From Streptomyces sp. Ag109_O5-1 (lineage in GTDB: Bacteria; Actinomycetota; Actinomycetes; Streptomycetales; Streptomycetaceae): DNA of 64,000 nt. The stretch lies in the NCBI RefSeq assembly GCF_003814875.1, contig NZ_RKQF01000001.1, positions 4,960,001 through 5,024,000 on the forward strand, in the 5' to 3' direction. Below, one piece after another: positions 15,422 to 24,476 of the stretch. Every line of letters starts with the position of its first letter. Within the stretch, counting starts at the first letter, position 1. The position numbers and the translations under genes were made by a program. Below the pieces are notes generated by a model that was not told the origin of the DNA, ran no database searches, and saw only the letters and a program-made list of their open reading frames with translations.

Positions 15422-15934
15422 TCAGGCGGAGAGCACCCCCAGCTCCACCCCGGCCCACCGCTCCCCCAGCCCCGCCAGGGTCACATGCCGTACCTCGTCG
15501 GTCGTGTCCCCGACCGCCCGGTGGATCCGGACCATGAGCCGGTCCTCGGTCAGCTCCTCGACCTTGCCCTCGCCCCACTCCACGACGATCACGGACTCGG
15601 GCAGCGAGACGTCGAGGTCCAGGTCCTCCATCTCGTCGAGCCCGCCGCCCAGGCGGTACGCGTCGACGTGGACGAGCGGCGGCCCGTCCCCCAGGGCCGG
15701 ATGGACCCGGGCGATCACGAAGGTCGGGGAGGTGACGGCGCCGCGCACGCTGAGCCCCTCGCCCAGCCCGCGGGTCAGCGTCGTCTTGCCGGCGCCGAGC
15801 TCGCCGCTGAGCATCACGAGGTCACCGGCGCGCAGCAGTTTGGCCAGTCTGCGGCCCAGCTCCCCCATCTGCCCGGGGGAACTGACGATCAACTCGGTCT
15901 CAGCCTGGCTGTGCCGTGCTGCTGGTGCTTCCAT
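15422..15934 (-). CDS. tsaE: tRNA threonylcarbamoyladenosine ATPase TsaE
   Basis: The 170-residue protein has the P-loop GELGAGKTTLTRGL, the SPTFVIARVHP segment and the HVDAYRLGG motif that define TsaE (YjeE). It hydrolyses ATP to reset the TsaB-TsaD complex. The ATG at 15934 lies inside the 3' end of the alpha/beta-hydrolase gene (35-bp overlap), so translation is probably coupled. A slightly earlier in-frame GTG (15940) is also possible. Order alr, hydrolase, tsaE is a usual streptomycete arrangement. Confidence 0.95.
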   Translation of the reverse strand: MEAPAARHSQAETELIVSSPGQMGELGRRLAKLLRAGDLVMLSGELGAGKTTLTRGLGEGLSVRGAVTSPTFVIARVHPALGDGPPLVHVDAYRLGGGLDEMEDLDLDVSLPESVIVVEWGEGKVEELTEDRLMVRIHRAVGDTTDEVRHVTLAGLGERWAGVELGVLSA

Positions 15935-17156
15935 AGCCACTTACCGTAGCCCCTGCCGGCACCGCGCCCGCGCGGGTGAGCAGGTCGGCGAGGCGGTCGG
16001 TGACCACTTCCGGGTGCTCCAGCATGACCAGGTGCCCGGCGTCCGAGACCAGCACCAGTTCGGCGTCGGGCAGCAGGTCGGCGATGACCTCGCTGTGCTC
16101 GCTGGGTGTGACGAGGTCCTGGACCCCGGCCAGCACCAGCACCGGGAGGTTCTGGAAGTGGGCGAGGGCCGCGGTCTTGTCGTGGTCGACGAAGGCCGGG
16201 TAGAACTCGGCGACCACGTCGATGGGCGTGGACTCGATCATCCGCTCGGCGAACCGCTCGACGGCCGGGTCGATGTCCCTGCTCGCGAACGAGTAGCGCT
16301 TGATGACCCCGGCGAAGAGGTCGGCGGTGATCTGCCGCCCCTTCTCCACCAGCGCGGCCTGCGTCCCCAGCGCTTTCAGCACCCCGGGCAGCACCCGGCG
16401 CACCGCGTTGACGCCGGCGACGGGCAGCCCGAAGTTGACCTCGCCGAGCCGCCCGGACGACGTACCGACGAAGGCGGTCGCCACGACCCGCTCCCGCACG
16501 AGTTCGGGGAACTGCGCGGCCAGCGCCATCACGGTCATGCCGCCCATCGAGTGACCGACAAGGACGATCGGCCCCTCGGGCACGGCCGCGTCGAGCACGG
16601 CCTTCAGGTCCCGGCCCAGCTGGTCGATGGTGACCGGCACACCGTCCTCGTGCTGGGCGACGCCCCGTCCGGAGCGGCCGTGGCTGCGCTGGTCCCAGTG
16701 GACGGTGCGGACGACCCCGCGCAGGGCCGCGCGCTGGAAGTGCCAGGAGTCCTGGTTGAGGCAGTAACCGTGGCTGAAGACGACGGTGACGGGCGCGGGG
16801 GCCTTGCGGCCGAAGAGGCGGCGGCGGCGCGGGGAGACGGCCGGGCCGGTGTCGGGTTCGGCGTCGTCGACCTCGTAGTACAGCTCGGTGCCGTCGTCGG
16901 CGATCGCCTTGCCGGGCGTGCCGCGCAGGGTGCCGTACGGTCCCGCCGAGTCCAGGGCCAGCCGGGCCTTGCGGCGCATCCCGCGGCCGACGGTCATCCG
17001 CTCCAGGGCGACCCCGGCGGCCGCGCCGGCGGCGAGCACCCCTATGGCGGCGCCGGCGACACCGGTCACCTTGCGCCAGCTGCCCCCGGCCGCCTGCGTG
17101 GCGGAGACGACGGCCGCCGCGGCGTCCGCTACGGCCTCCGCACTGCTCTCGCTCAC
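15900..17156 (-). CDS. Alpha/beta-fold hydrolase, membrane-anchored
   Basis: The 418-residue protein has an N-terminal hydrophobic stretch (about 28-50: VTGVAGAAIGVLAAGAAAGV) and an alpha/beta-hydrolase domain from about residue 115. The oxyanion HGY (VVFSHGYCLNQD), the nucleophile elbow GHSMGG and a late His (DAGHLVMLEHPE) are all visible, and a WDQRSHGRSG loop precedes the elbow. A substrate cannot be named. The GTG at 17156 has GAGGAG 6 bp upstream. It lies between alr and tsaE, overlapping the latter. Confidence 0.9.
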   Translation of the reverse strand: MSESSAEAVADAAAAVVSATQAAGGSWRKVTGVAGAAIGVLAAGAAAGVALERMTVGRGMRRKARLALDSAGPYGTLRGTPGKAIADDGTELYYEVDDAEPDTGPAVSPRRRRLFGRKAPAPVTVVFSHGYCLNQDSWHFQRAALRGVVRTVHWDQRSHGRSGRGVAQHEDGVPVTIDQLGRDLKAVLDAAVPEGPIVLVGHSMGGMTVMALAAQFPELVRERVVATAFVGTSSGRLGEVNFGLPVAGVNAVRRVLPGVLKALGTQAALVEKGRQITADLFAGVIKRYSFASRDIDPAVERFAERMIESTPIDVVAEFYPAFVDHDKTAALAHFQNLPVLVLAGVQDLVTPSEHSEVIADLLPDAELVLVSDAGHLVMLEHPEVVTDRLADLLTRAGAVPAGATVSGYGSTSSTAQPG

Positions 17157-17196
17157 GTACCGCTCCTCTTCGCCGTACTGCAGTTCGCTGCTTCGA

Positions 17197-17286
17197 TGAC
17201 ACGGGTGTCACTGACGAGGCGGCGGTTGTTACCGCCGTTACGGCTGATGCCGTTGTTGTGACTGTTGCCGCTGTTACAGGTGTAAC
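17197..17286. promoter_or_regulatory. Two 14-bp dyads in the alr-hydrolase gap
   Basis: TGACAC-GG-GTGTCA (17197-17210) and GTTACA-GG-TGTAAC (17273-17286) are perfect 6-2-6 palindromes with the same GG centre. Between them lies a stretch of short GTTG/GCCGTTA repeats. The pair fits an operator region for the hydrolase-tsaE unit, or a 3' structure for alr; no regulator can be assigned. Confidence 0.35.
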
Positions 17287-17316
17287 CCGGTTGCGCCGCT
17301 GCCGAACCCCGGAGAC

Positions 17317-18513
17317 TCAGTCGCCGTCCCCTGGTTCTTGCCCATTCGGTTCCTCGTTCACATAGACGCGGGGAACCCGGGTTCCGATGCGCGTGACGAT
17401 TTCGTATGCAATCGTGCCTGCGGCCTGGGCCCAGTCCTCGGCGGTGGGCTCGCCCCCGTCGCCCGGGCCGAACAGCACGGCCCGGGAGCCGACTTCGGGC
17501 TCGTCGCCGCCGAGGTCGACGACGAACTGGTCCATGGCGACGCGCCCGGCGACCGTCCGCCATTTGCCGCCGACCAGCACCGGTCCGGTGCCGGAGGCGT
17601 GCCGCGGGATGCCGTCCGCGTAGCCCACGGGGACGAGCCCGAGGGTGGTCTCACCGGGCGTGACGTAGTGGTGCCCGTAGCTGACGCCGTGCCCGCCCGG
17701 TACGTGCTTCACCAGGGCGAGGGAGGCGGACAGCGTCATCACCGGGCGCAGGCCGAAGTCGGCCGCGCTGCCCAGCTCGGGGCTGGGCGAGACGCCGTAG
17801 AGCGCGATGCCCGTGCGGACGAGGTCGAAGTGGGACTCGGGGAGGGTGAGGGTGGCCGGCGAGTTGGCGATGTGCCGTACCTCGGGGCGCACGCCCTGGT
17901 CCTCGGCGTACGCGAGCAGCTCGCGGAAGAGGGTGAGCTGGGCGGCGATGGAGGGGTGCCCGGGTTCGTCGGCGCAGGCGAAGTGGGACCACAGCCCGGT
18001 GATCCGGACCAGTCCCTCGGCCTCGGCGCGCAGCGCCGCACTCACCAGCTCGGGCCAGTCGGCGGGCTGGCAGCCGTTGCGCCCGAGGCCGGTGTCGGCC
18101 TTGAGCTGGACACGAGCGGGGCGGCCGGCTTCCCGGGCCGCCGCGGCCACCTCGCGCAGGGCCCACATGCCACTCACCGACACATCGAGGTCCGCCTCGA
18201 CGGCCTCCCGCCAGGGCCCGCCCGGGGTCCACAGCCAGCACATGATCCGTACGTCCGCCGGCAGCCCGGGGTCCGCGCGCAGTTCCAGGGCCTCCTCGGG
18301 GGTGGCCGTACCGAGCCAGCTCGCGCCCGCCTGCACGGCCGCGCGGGCACACCGGACCGCCCCGTGGCCGTACGCGTCGGACTTCACCACGGCCATCAGT
18401 GCCGCGCCCGGCGCGAGGGCACGCAGGGTCCGCACATTGGCCCGCAGGGCGGCCAGATCGATCTCGGCGCGGGCGCGCAGGGGCGCGGTCGGTGCAGGTG
18501 CTGTCTCACTCAT
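17317..18513 (-). CDS. alr: Alanine racemase
   Basis: The 398-residue enzyme makes D-alanine for peptidoglycan. The PLP lysine (Lys44) sits in AVVKSDAYGHGA, and the second catalytic region (GHGVSYGHHYVTPGE) carries the tyrosine. The C-terminal beta domain (VAGRVAMDQFVVDLGG) is complete. The ATG at 18513 is preceded by a 14-bp perfect palindrome. Nearby genes for an L,D-transpeptidase, glmS and glmM share the cell-wall theme. Confidence 0.96.
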   Translation of the reverse strand: MSETAPAPTAPLRARAEIDLAALRANVRTLRALAPGAALMAVVKSDAYGHGAVRCARAAVQAGASWLGTATPEEALELRADPGLPADVRIMCWLWTPGGPWREAVEADLDVSVSGMWALREVAAAAREAGRPARVQLKADTGLGRNGCQPADWPELVSAALRAEAEGLVRITGLWSHFACADEPGHPSIAAQLTLFRELLAYAEDQGVRPEVRHIANSPATLTLPESHFDLVRTGIALYGVSPSPELGSAADFGLRPVMTLSASLALVKHVPGGHGVSYGHHYVTPGETTLGLVPVGYADGIPRHASGTGPVLVGGKWRTVAGRVAMDQFVVDLGGDEPEVGSRAVLFGPGDGGEPTAEDWAQAAGTIAYEIVTRIGTRVPRVYVNEEPNGQEPGDGD

Positions 18514-18528
18514 CGCGCCCCCAGTGTC

Positions 18529-18542
18529 TCAGAGGCCTCTGA
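18529..18542. promoter_or_regulatory. 14-bp palindrome just upstream of alr
   Basis: TCAGAGGCCTCTGA is a perfect palindrome 15 bp upstream of the alr start, overlapping where a leader or ribosome site would be. It may be an operator or a chance restriction-like dyad. Confidence 0.25.
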
Positions 18543-18594
18543 CAGCCCTCCGGCGCAGGCCCCCGGTACCGGGCCGGCAGTGGGCCCGGACACG

Positions 18595-19515
18595 TCAGGT
18601 ACCCGTACGGTGGCCCCACACGTAGACCTTGTCGCCCTTCTTCAGCACGTCCCACAGCTTCTTCGCGTCGCCGAGCTTGAGGTTCACACAGCCCCAGGAG
18701 CCGACGGTGGTGTAGATGGAGCCGTACACGGCGTGGAAGGCCTGTCCGCCGTCGAAGAACTGGGCGTACGGCATGGGTGAGTTGTACAGCGTGGACCAGT
18801 GGTTCTTGTGCCGCCAGTAGACGGAGTGCCACCCGGCCCGGGTCGCGTACCCCTTGCGCCCGCTCCGCATGGGCACCGGCCCGAAGACGACCTCGTCGCC
18901 CTTCTGCACCCAGGTGACCTGCCGGTTGAGATCCACGCAGGCGACCTTGTACGACTTCACGGGGCAGTTCTTCTTGGCGTTCGGGTTCTTCCTCGCCGAG
19001 AGAAGCATCATCTGGTACCAGGTCACAGGGCCGGCGAACCCGATCGCCGGCTTGATCTTGTGCTGCGTCTGGAACTTCTGGATGGCCTTGCAGTCGGACG
19101 CGGACTGCCTCCCGTCCACCTTCAGCTTCAGCCACTGCTCGATCTGCTTCTGATACGGCCCGGTCTGCTTGGAGCAGCTCACCTTGGAGGCGGCGTCGCT
19201 GAGCGGCACGTACTCGATGAGGTCGTACGTCCCCGTCGCCGCCTCCTTGGGCTCGACGGCGTCCTCCTCGGCGCTGGGCGTGTACACCTTCGGCGGCAGC
19301 GCCTGGTCGGGGGTGTCGATCTGCCAGGGCTGCGCGGGCCCCGGCGCGACTCCGGGCACCAGGTCCGACTCGGGGATGGCGGCGGGCGGTTCGGGAACGG
19401 TGTCGGCGGCGACGCTTCCGGCGCCGAGGGAGAGAACGCTCACGACGGCGACGAGCCCGACCGCGACACCGCGAGCCGCACCACCCCGATCACGCACGAT
19501 TCGTCCACTAATCAT
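18595..19515 (-). CDS. Exported L,D-transpeptidase with peptidoglycan-binding domain
   Basis: The 306-residue protein has a signal peptide (about 1-37, ending GSVAADT), a Pro-rich linker, a peptidoglycan-binding-like region (about 125-180, with KVDGRQSASDCKAIQKFQ) and a YkuD catalytic domain. The active-site motif is HAVYGS...VGSWGCVNL with the nucleophilic Cys. It would form 3-3 crosslinks in the wall. Two further cysteines (SCSKQ and NCPVK/VACVD) may form disulfides. The start ATG 19515 is chosen because it puts the signal peptide at the N-terminus; an earlier in-frame start would add 23 residues. Confidence 0.88.
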   Translation of the reverse strand: MISGRIVRDRGGAARGVAVGLVAVVSVLSLGAGSVAADTVPEPPAAIPESDLVPGVAPGPAQPWQIDTPDQALPPKVYTPSAEEDAVEPKEAATGTYDLIEYVPLSDAASKVSCSKQTGPYQKQIEQWLKLKVDGRQSASDCKAIQKFQTQHKIKPAIGFAGPVTWYQMMLLSARKNPNAKKNCPVKSYKVACVDLNRQVTWVQKGDEVVFGPVPMRSGRKGYATRAGWHSVYWRHKNHWSTLYNSPMPYAQFFDGGQAFHAVYGSIYTTVGSWGCVNLKLGDAKKLWDVLKKGDKVYVWGHRTGT

Positions 19516-19639
19516 GCGATCAGACAACCCCGCACACCCGACAATTCCACGAAGCCGCGCGGCGAGGTCACCCGAGGGATGCACGGGCCTCCGGCGAGAC
19601 GGGCGACAACTCGCCCAGCTTCGCAGCCGACCCGATCAG

Positions 19640-19767
19640 AGCGCCCCGCAGGGGCACTGGGGGCACCCCCGGCCGAAGGCTGGGGGAGGAACTGCGCGCC
19701 CAGCCCCCACCCACCCGCAGCCGAACCACGACCGCCGCCCGCAGGGCGACCTCTCGGCCTACCGACG
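19640..19767 (+). repeat. Dispersed intergenic repeat, copy B (long form with extra tail)
   Basis: It shows the GCGCCCCGCAGGGGC hairpin, the CCCCCGGCCGAAGGCTGGGG block and GAACTGCGCGCCCAGCC, then an unusual extra tail ending CTCTCGGCCTACCGA. From 19688 it matches copy C at a 102-bp offset over 78 bases with a single change (19730/19832). Confidence 0.85.
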
Positions 19768-19768
19768 A

Positions 19769-19867
19769 AGCGCCCCGTCAGGGGCGCGGGGAACTGCGCG
19801 CCCAGCCCCCACCCACCCGCAGCCGAACCACAACCGCCGCCCGCAGGGCGACCTCTCGGCCTACCGA
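19769..19867 (+). repeat. Dispersed intergenic repeat, copy C (short form with extra tail)
   Basis: The hairpin GCGCCCC-GTCA-GGGGCGC is joined directly to GGGGAACTGCGCGCC, lacking the middle block of the long form. The tail is shared with copy B, so the two arose by local duplication. Its last bases include the stop codon of nnrD. Confidence 0.85.
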
Positions 19868-21321
19868 GTCGGGTGGGTGGGTGGGAAAACCCCCCGCCAG
19901 GCCGACCTCAGCCCCGCAGCGACCTCGTGGGCAACGGTCGGCGCCCCCTCCGCCGCGAACCGCCCCGCGAGCCCGTGCAGATACGCGGCCACACTCCCCG
20001 CGTCCCGCCCGTCCAGCCCCGACGCCAGCAGCGACCCCGCCAGCCCCGAGAGGACGTCCCCGCTCCCGGCGGTGGCGAGCCACGGCGTCCCCGTCGCGTT
20101 CACCCGTACGGCCGTCTCTCCCCCCGGCTCCGCCACCAGCGTCGTCGACCCCTTCAGCAGCACCGTCGCCCGATAGGCCGCCGCCAGCTCCCGCACCGCC
20201 GTGAGCCGCCCGGCCTCGACCTCCTCACGCCGTACCCCCAACAGCGCCGCGGCCTCCCCGGCGTGAGGCGTCATCAGCGTGGGCGCCGTACGCCCGCGCA
20301 CCACGTCCCGGTCGGCCAGCCGCAGCCCGTCCGCATCGACCAGCACCGGCACCTCCTCCGCCAGCACCTCGGCGACGGCGTCGGCATCGTCGCCGGCCCC
20401 CGGTCCGACCACCCACGCCTGGACCCGTCCGGCCTTCCGCGGCCCCCCGTCCGACACCAGCGTCTCGGGAAAACGGGCCAGCACCTCGTCCCCGGCGGGC
20501 CCGACGTAGCGCACGGCGCCCGCCCCGCCCCGCAACGCCCCCGCGACCGCGAGCACGGCCGCCCCCGGATAACGCGCCGACCCGGCCGCGATCCCGACCA
20601 CCCCCCGCCGGTACTTGTCGCTCTCCGCCGACGGCGCCGGCAGCAGCCGGGCCACGTCCACGTCCTGCAACGCCTCCAGCCCGGCCTCCTCGGGCAGCTC
20701 GAGGCCGATGTCGACCAGCCGTACCGAACCGGCGTACTCCCGCGCGGGGTCGATCAGCAGCCCCGGCTTGTGCGTTCCGAAGGTGACGGTGAGGTCGGCC
20801 CGTACGGCCGCACCCCGCACCTCGCCGCTGTCCGCCTCGATCCCGCTCGGCAGGTCCACGGCGACGACGGCGGCCCGCGACCGTTCCACGAGCTCGACCA
20901 GCGCGGCCGCCTCGGGCCGCAGCCCGCCCTTGCCGCCGATCCCCACGATCCCGTCGACGACGAGATCGGCCCGCAGAATCAGCTCCTCGGCGGCGAGCGG
21001 AGAATCGGCCGCCACGACGCTCCCGCCCGCCCGGCGCAGCGCCGCCAGCCCGCCCCCGTGCGTACGCTCCGGCGCGAGCAGCACGGCCGCGACCCCCGCC
21101 CCTCGCCTCGCCAGCCGCGCCCCGGCGTACAGCGCGTCCCCGCCGTTGTCCCCGCTGCCGATGAGCAGCACCACCCGGCTGCCGTACACCCGTCCGAGCA
21201 AGTCGGCGCAGGCGGCGGCCAGCCCGGCGGCGGCCCGCTGCATCAGCGCCCCCTCCGGCAGCCGTGCCATCAGCTCCCGCTCGGCCGCCCGTACCGTCTC
21301 CACGCTGTAAGCAGTCCGCAT
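19861..21321 (-). CDS. nnrD: Bifunctional NAD(P)HX epimerase / ADP-dependent dehydratase
   Basis: The 486-residue protein fuses an epimerase domain (YjeF-N, about 1-215, with VVLLIGSGDNGGDALYAG and VDLPSGIEADSG) to an ADP-dependent dehydratase domain (about 225-480) of ribokinase-like fold with the motif GSGDVLSGLAG. Together they repair hydrated NADH and NADPH in the cytoplasm. The fusion is the common bacterial form. The ATG at 21321 is used. acpS lies directly upstream, 55 bp away. The stop codon lies in repeat copy C. Confidence 0.94.
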   Translation of the reverse strand: MRTAYSVETVRAAERELMARLPEGALMQRAAAGLAAACADLLGRVYGSRVVLLIGSGDNGGDALYAGARLARRGAGVAAVLLAPERTHGGGLAALRRAGGSVVAADSPLAAEELILRADLVVDGIVGIGGKGGLRPEAAALVELVERSRAAVVAVDLPSGIEADSGEVRGAAVRADLTVTFGTHKPGLLIDPAREYAGSVRLVDIGLELPEEAGLEALQDVDVARLLPAPSAESDKYRRGVVGIAAGSARYPGAAVLAVAGALRGGAGAVRYVGPAGDEVLARFPETLVSDGGPRKAGRVQAWVVGPGAGDDADAVAEVLAEEVPVLVDADGLRLADRDVVRGRTAPTLMTPHAGEAAALLGVRREEVEAGRLTAVRELAAAYRATVLLKGSTTLVAEPGGETAVRVNATGTPWLATAGSGDVLSGLAGSLLASGLDGRDAGSVAAYLHGLAGRFAAEGAPTVAHEVAAGLRSAWRGVFPPTHPTR

Positions 21322-21376
21322 GCCCCGAGTCTCCCCCGGAACCCACGGGACGCGCATCCGCCGACGGCCCCGGGGG

Positions 21377-21748
21377 TCACCCCTCCGCGATCACCACCGC
21401 CGACGCCACGCCCGCGTCGTGACTGAGCGACACATGCCAGGACCGCACCCCGAGTTCCGCGGCGCACGCGGCCACGCTGCCCTTCACCCGCAGACGTGGC
21501 CGCCCGTTGTCCTCGACGAGCACCTCCGCGTCCGTCCAGAGCAGCCCGGGCGGCGCACCCAGCGCCTTGGCCAGCGCCTCCTTCGCCGCGAACCGCGCCG
21601 CGAGCGAGGCGACACCGCGCCGCTCCCCGCTCGGCAACCACAGCTCCCGCTCCACGAAGAGCCGCCCGGCCAGCCCGGGAGTACGCTCCAGCGACTCCCG
21701 GAACCGGTCGATCTCGGCGACATCGATTCCGACCCCGATGATGCTCAT
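21377..21748 (-). CDS. acpS: Holo-[acyl-carrier-protein] synthase
   Basis: The 123-residue protein carries the two signature motifs of the AcpS family: GVGIDVAEIDRF (metal binding) and FAAKEALAKALG. It moves the phosphopantetheine arm from CoA to acyl carrier protein. It sits 16 bp after glmS and before nnrD in one direction, an order conserved in streptomycetes. The ATG at 21748 has only a weak ribosome site. Confidence 0.96.
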   Translation of the reverse strand: MSIIGVGIDVAEIDRFRESLERTPGLAGRLFVERELWLPSGERRGVASLAARFAAKEALAKALGAPPGLLWTDAEVLVEDNGRPRLRVKGSVAACAAELGVRSWHVSLSHDAGVASAVVIAEG

Positions 21749-21764
21749 GGTCAGCACCCTAAGG

Positions 21765-23612
21765 TCACTCCACGGTGACCGACTTCGCCAGGTTGCGCGG
21801 CTGGTCCACCTCGTTGCCCCGGGCGGTGGCCAGTTCGCAGGCGAAGACCTGGAGCGGGACCGTCGCGACGAGGGGCTGCAGGAGGGTCGGGGTGGCCGGG
21901 ATGCGGATCAGGTGGTCGGCGTAGGGGACGACCGCCTCGTCGCCCTCCTCCGCGATCACGATGGTGCGGGCGCCACGGGCCCGGATCTCCTGGATATTGG
22001 AGACGATCTTGTCGTGCAGGACCGAGCGGCCCCGCGGGGACGGCACCACGACCACCACCGGCAGGTCCTCCTCGATCAGCGCGATCGGACCGTGCTTCAG
22101 CTCGCCCGCCGCGAAGCCCTCGGCGTGCATGTACGCCAGTTCCTTGAGCTTCAGGGCGCCTTCGAGGGCCACCGGGTAGCCGACGTGCCGGCCGAGGAAC
22201 AGCACCGTCTTCTTGTCGGCCAGGGAGCGGGCCAGCGCCCGTACCGGTTCCATGGTCTCCAGGACCCGGTCGACCTCGCCGGAGATCTGGGACAGGTCCC
22301 GGATCACGGCGCTGATCTCGTCACCCCACTTGGTGCCCCGGACCTGGCCGAGGTAGAGGGCCACCAGATAGCAGGCGACCAGCTGGGTGAGGAACGCCTT
22401 GGTGGAGGCGACCGCCACCTCCGGGCCGGCGTGGGTGTACAGCACCGCGTCCGACTCGCGCGGGATCGTCGAGCCGTTGGTGTTGCAGATGGCCAGCACC
22501 TTGGAACCCTGCTCACGGGCGTGCCGCAACGCCATCAGGGTGTCCATGGTCTCGCCGGACTGGGAGATGGCGATGACGAGCGAGCGCGAGTCCAGGATCG
22601 GGTCGCGGTAGCGGAACTCGCTCGCCAGCTCCACCTCGCACGGGATGCGCGTCCAGTGCTCGATGGCGTACTTGGCGATCAGGCCGGCGTGGAAGGCCGT
22701 ACCGCACGCAACGATGACCACCTTGTCGACCTCGCGCAGCTCGGCGGTGCCGATCCGGACCTCGTCGAGCTTCAGTGAGCCGTTCGCGTCGATGCGGCCC
22801 AGGAGCGTATCGGCGACCGCCTTGGGCTGCTCGGCGATCTCCTTGAGCATGAAGTAGTCATAACCCCCCTTTTCCGCGGCCGACGCGTCCCAGTCGACGT
22901 GGTACGAACGGACGTCCGCCGGGGCGCCGTCGAAGCCCGTGACCGTCACGCCGTCCCGGCGCAGCTCCACCACCTGGTCCTGGCCCAGCTCGATCGCCGA
23001 CCGCGTGTGGGCGATGAACGCGGCGACGTCCGAGGCGAGAAAGGCCTCGCCCTCTCCAACGCCCACCACGAGCGGGGAGTTCCGGCGCGCGCCCACGACC
23101 ACGTCCGGTTCGTCGGCGTGCGCCGCGACCAGCGTGAACGCGCCGTCGAGACGGCGGCACACCAGCCGCATGGCCTCGGCGAGATCGGCGGTGGCGGAGA
23201 ACTCCTCGGCGAGCAGATGCGCGACGACCTCGGTGTCCGTCTCGGACGCCAGGTCGTGCCCGCGCTCCGCCAACTCGGCGCGCAGCGCCGCGAAGTTCTC
23301 GATGATCCCGTTGTGGACGACGGCGACCCGGCCCGCGTTGTCGAGGTGCGGATGCGCGTTGGCGTCCGTCGGCCCGCCATGGGTGGCCCAGCGGGTGTGC
23401 CCGATACCGGTGGATCCGGTCGGCAGCGGTCGTTCCAGCAGTTCCTTCTCCAGGTTGACCAGCTTCCCGGCCTTCTTCGCCGAGGCCAGCCCGCCGTCCG
23501 CGAGCACGGCGACACCGGCCGAGTCGTAACCCCGGTACTCCAGCCGCTTGAGCCCGGCCACCACCACATCGAGCGCCGACTGCGCCCCCACGTATCCCAC
23601 GATTCCGCACAT
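21765..23612 (-). CDS. glmS: Glutamine-fructose-6-phosphate aminotransferase
   Basis: The 615-residue enzyme makes glucosamine-6-phosphate, the first step to UDP-GlcNAc. The N-terminal glutaminase begins MCGIVGYVG, with Cys the nucleophile once Met is removed, which fixes the start at 23612. Two SIS domains follow (SQSGETMDTLMALRHA; HVGYPVALEGALKLKELAYM) and the end DQPRNLAKSVTVE is typical. glmM, the next enzyme, is about 2 kb to the right. No glmS ribozyme-like structure was recognised in the leader. Confidence 0.97.
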   Translation of the reverse strand: MCGIVGYVGAQSALDVVVAGLKRLEYRGYDSAGVAVLADGGLASAKKAGKLVNLEKELLERPLPTGSTGIGHTRWATHGGPTDANAHPHLDNAGRVAVVHNGIIENFAALRAELAERGHDLASETDTEVVAHLLAEEFSATADLAEAMRLVCRRLDGAFTLVAAHADEPDVVVGARRNSPLVVGVGEGEAFLASDVAAFIAHTRSAIELGQDQVVELRRDGVTVTGFDGAPADVRSYHVDWDASAAEKGGYDYFMLKEIAEQPKAVADTLLGRIDANGSLKLDEVRIGTAELREVDKVVIVACGTAFHAGLIAKYAIEHWTRIPCEVELASEFRYRDPILDSRSLVIAISQSGETMDTLMALRHAREQGSKVLAICNTNGSTIPRESDAVLYTHAGPEVAVASTKAFLTQLVACYLVALYLGQVRGTKWGDEISAVIRDLSQISGEVDRVLETMEPVRALARSLADKKTVLFLGRHVGYPVALEGALKLKELAYMHAEGFAAGELKHGPIALIEEDLPVVVVVPSPRGRSVLHDKIVSNIQEIRARGARTIVIAEEGDEAVVPYADHLIRIPATPTLLQPLVATVPLQVFACELATARGNEVDQPRNLAKSVTVE

Positions 23613-23932
23613 GGGCGGCAGCCTAAGTGCCGGACCGCGCCCCAAGACGGCTCAGCGTGCCCGAAATCGGAAATTATACCGAGGTGAGAACCGGGCCGTC
23701 CTCACACCACCGTCGGCGGCTTTCCGCCATACGCCCGCTGCATGCGCGACTTCACGCCATTCCGTGTGCCGTACCCGGAGTGAAAGCGGGTTCCCGACCA
23801 CGGCGTCGGCTACATAGCATTACGCGCGCTTGCCCTGCACATGACCATGCGGGCGGGTGTGCGCACCGGCCGCCGACCGGGAGCCGACGCCGCCACGCCC
23901 ATCACGTTCCACGACGGAAAGGAAAGGAAGCG
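23613..23932. other. Divergent promoter region between glmS and the 133-aa gene
   Basis: This 320-bp gap is less GC-rich than its flanks. On the minus strand TATAAT occurs at 23673-23678, 61 bp before the glmS start, and is the best -10 candidate. No convincing -35 box lies 16-19 bp before it. Facing the other way, a strong AAGGAAG ribosome site precedes the 133-aa gene. No repeat or RNA gene was seen. Confidence 0.4.
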
Positions 23933-24334
23933 ATGACAAAGCTCGTGTCATTTCCCTCCAGCGAATCGGGGGAGGACCTCAACTGGTTCGCCACTTCCGC
24001 CCTTTTCGACGATGTGGCCGCTTTCGTTCTCCGGTATGTGGCGGACGATCAGGCGAAGCGAGATGTCACCGCGGGTATCGCGTCAGGTCATGTGTTCATC
24101 GGGGAACTCCCCGAGCCCGATCAGACGAATGTCCTGACCGCGTTGCGTGACGCGTTCGTCCAGTACGTCGATTCCGAGCTCTATCCACCGCAGGTGACCG
24201 CTCGGATGGACTACCCGGAGATCTTCGTCGTGCGCGCCAAGTCCCTCGCGCAGATCGCGAGCAGAAGCATCGCCCTGCGCAGGTCTTCCGGAGCCGGGCC
24301 GGCCGGCAAGGGCCGAGGGCCCCGGGCGGAGTGA
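23933..24334 (+). CDS. Conserved hypothetical protein, 133 aa
   Basis: The protein begins MTKLVSFPSSESGEDLNWF and is mainly acidic and helical over 1-105, with a basic Gly/Arg-rich tail (RRSSGAGPAGKGRGPRAE). No transmembrane segment, signal or catalytic motif is seen. The start is supported by AGGAAG 2-7 bp upstream. The first 150 bases contain unusually many A and T codons (AAG, TTT, GAT) for this genome, as some highly regulated streptomycete genes do. It precedes coaA by 142 bp in the same direction. I do not recognise the family. Confidence 0.7.
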   Translation: MTKLVSFPSSESGEDLNWFATSALFDDVAAFVLRYVADDQAKRDVTAGIASGHVFIGELPEPDQTNVLTALRDAFVQYVDSELYPPQVTARMDYPEIFVVRAKSLAQIASRSIALRRSSGAGPAGKGRGPRAE

Positions 24335-24476
24335 GGAGACGGGGTGAGCCTCCGGGCTGCCGGAGTCCTCGATCACGCAGGTCATCGACGCGGAGCCGGC
24401 GCCGCCGCGGGGCGGTCAGAGGCCCACGTGACGGACCCCACCCGCCATCCCGTTCAAACTCCGTTAACAATGGAAT

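Noticed and set aside
23613..23932. glmS ribozyme upstream of glmS
   Set aside because: That ribozyme is known mainly from Firmicutes and its conserved core was not seen here.
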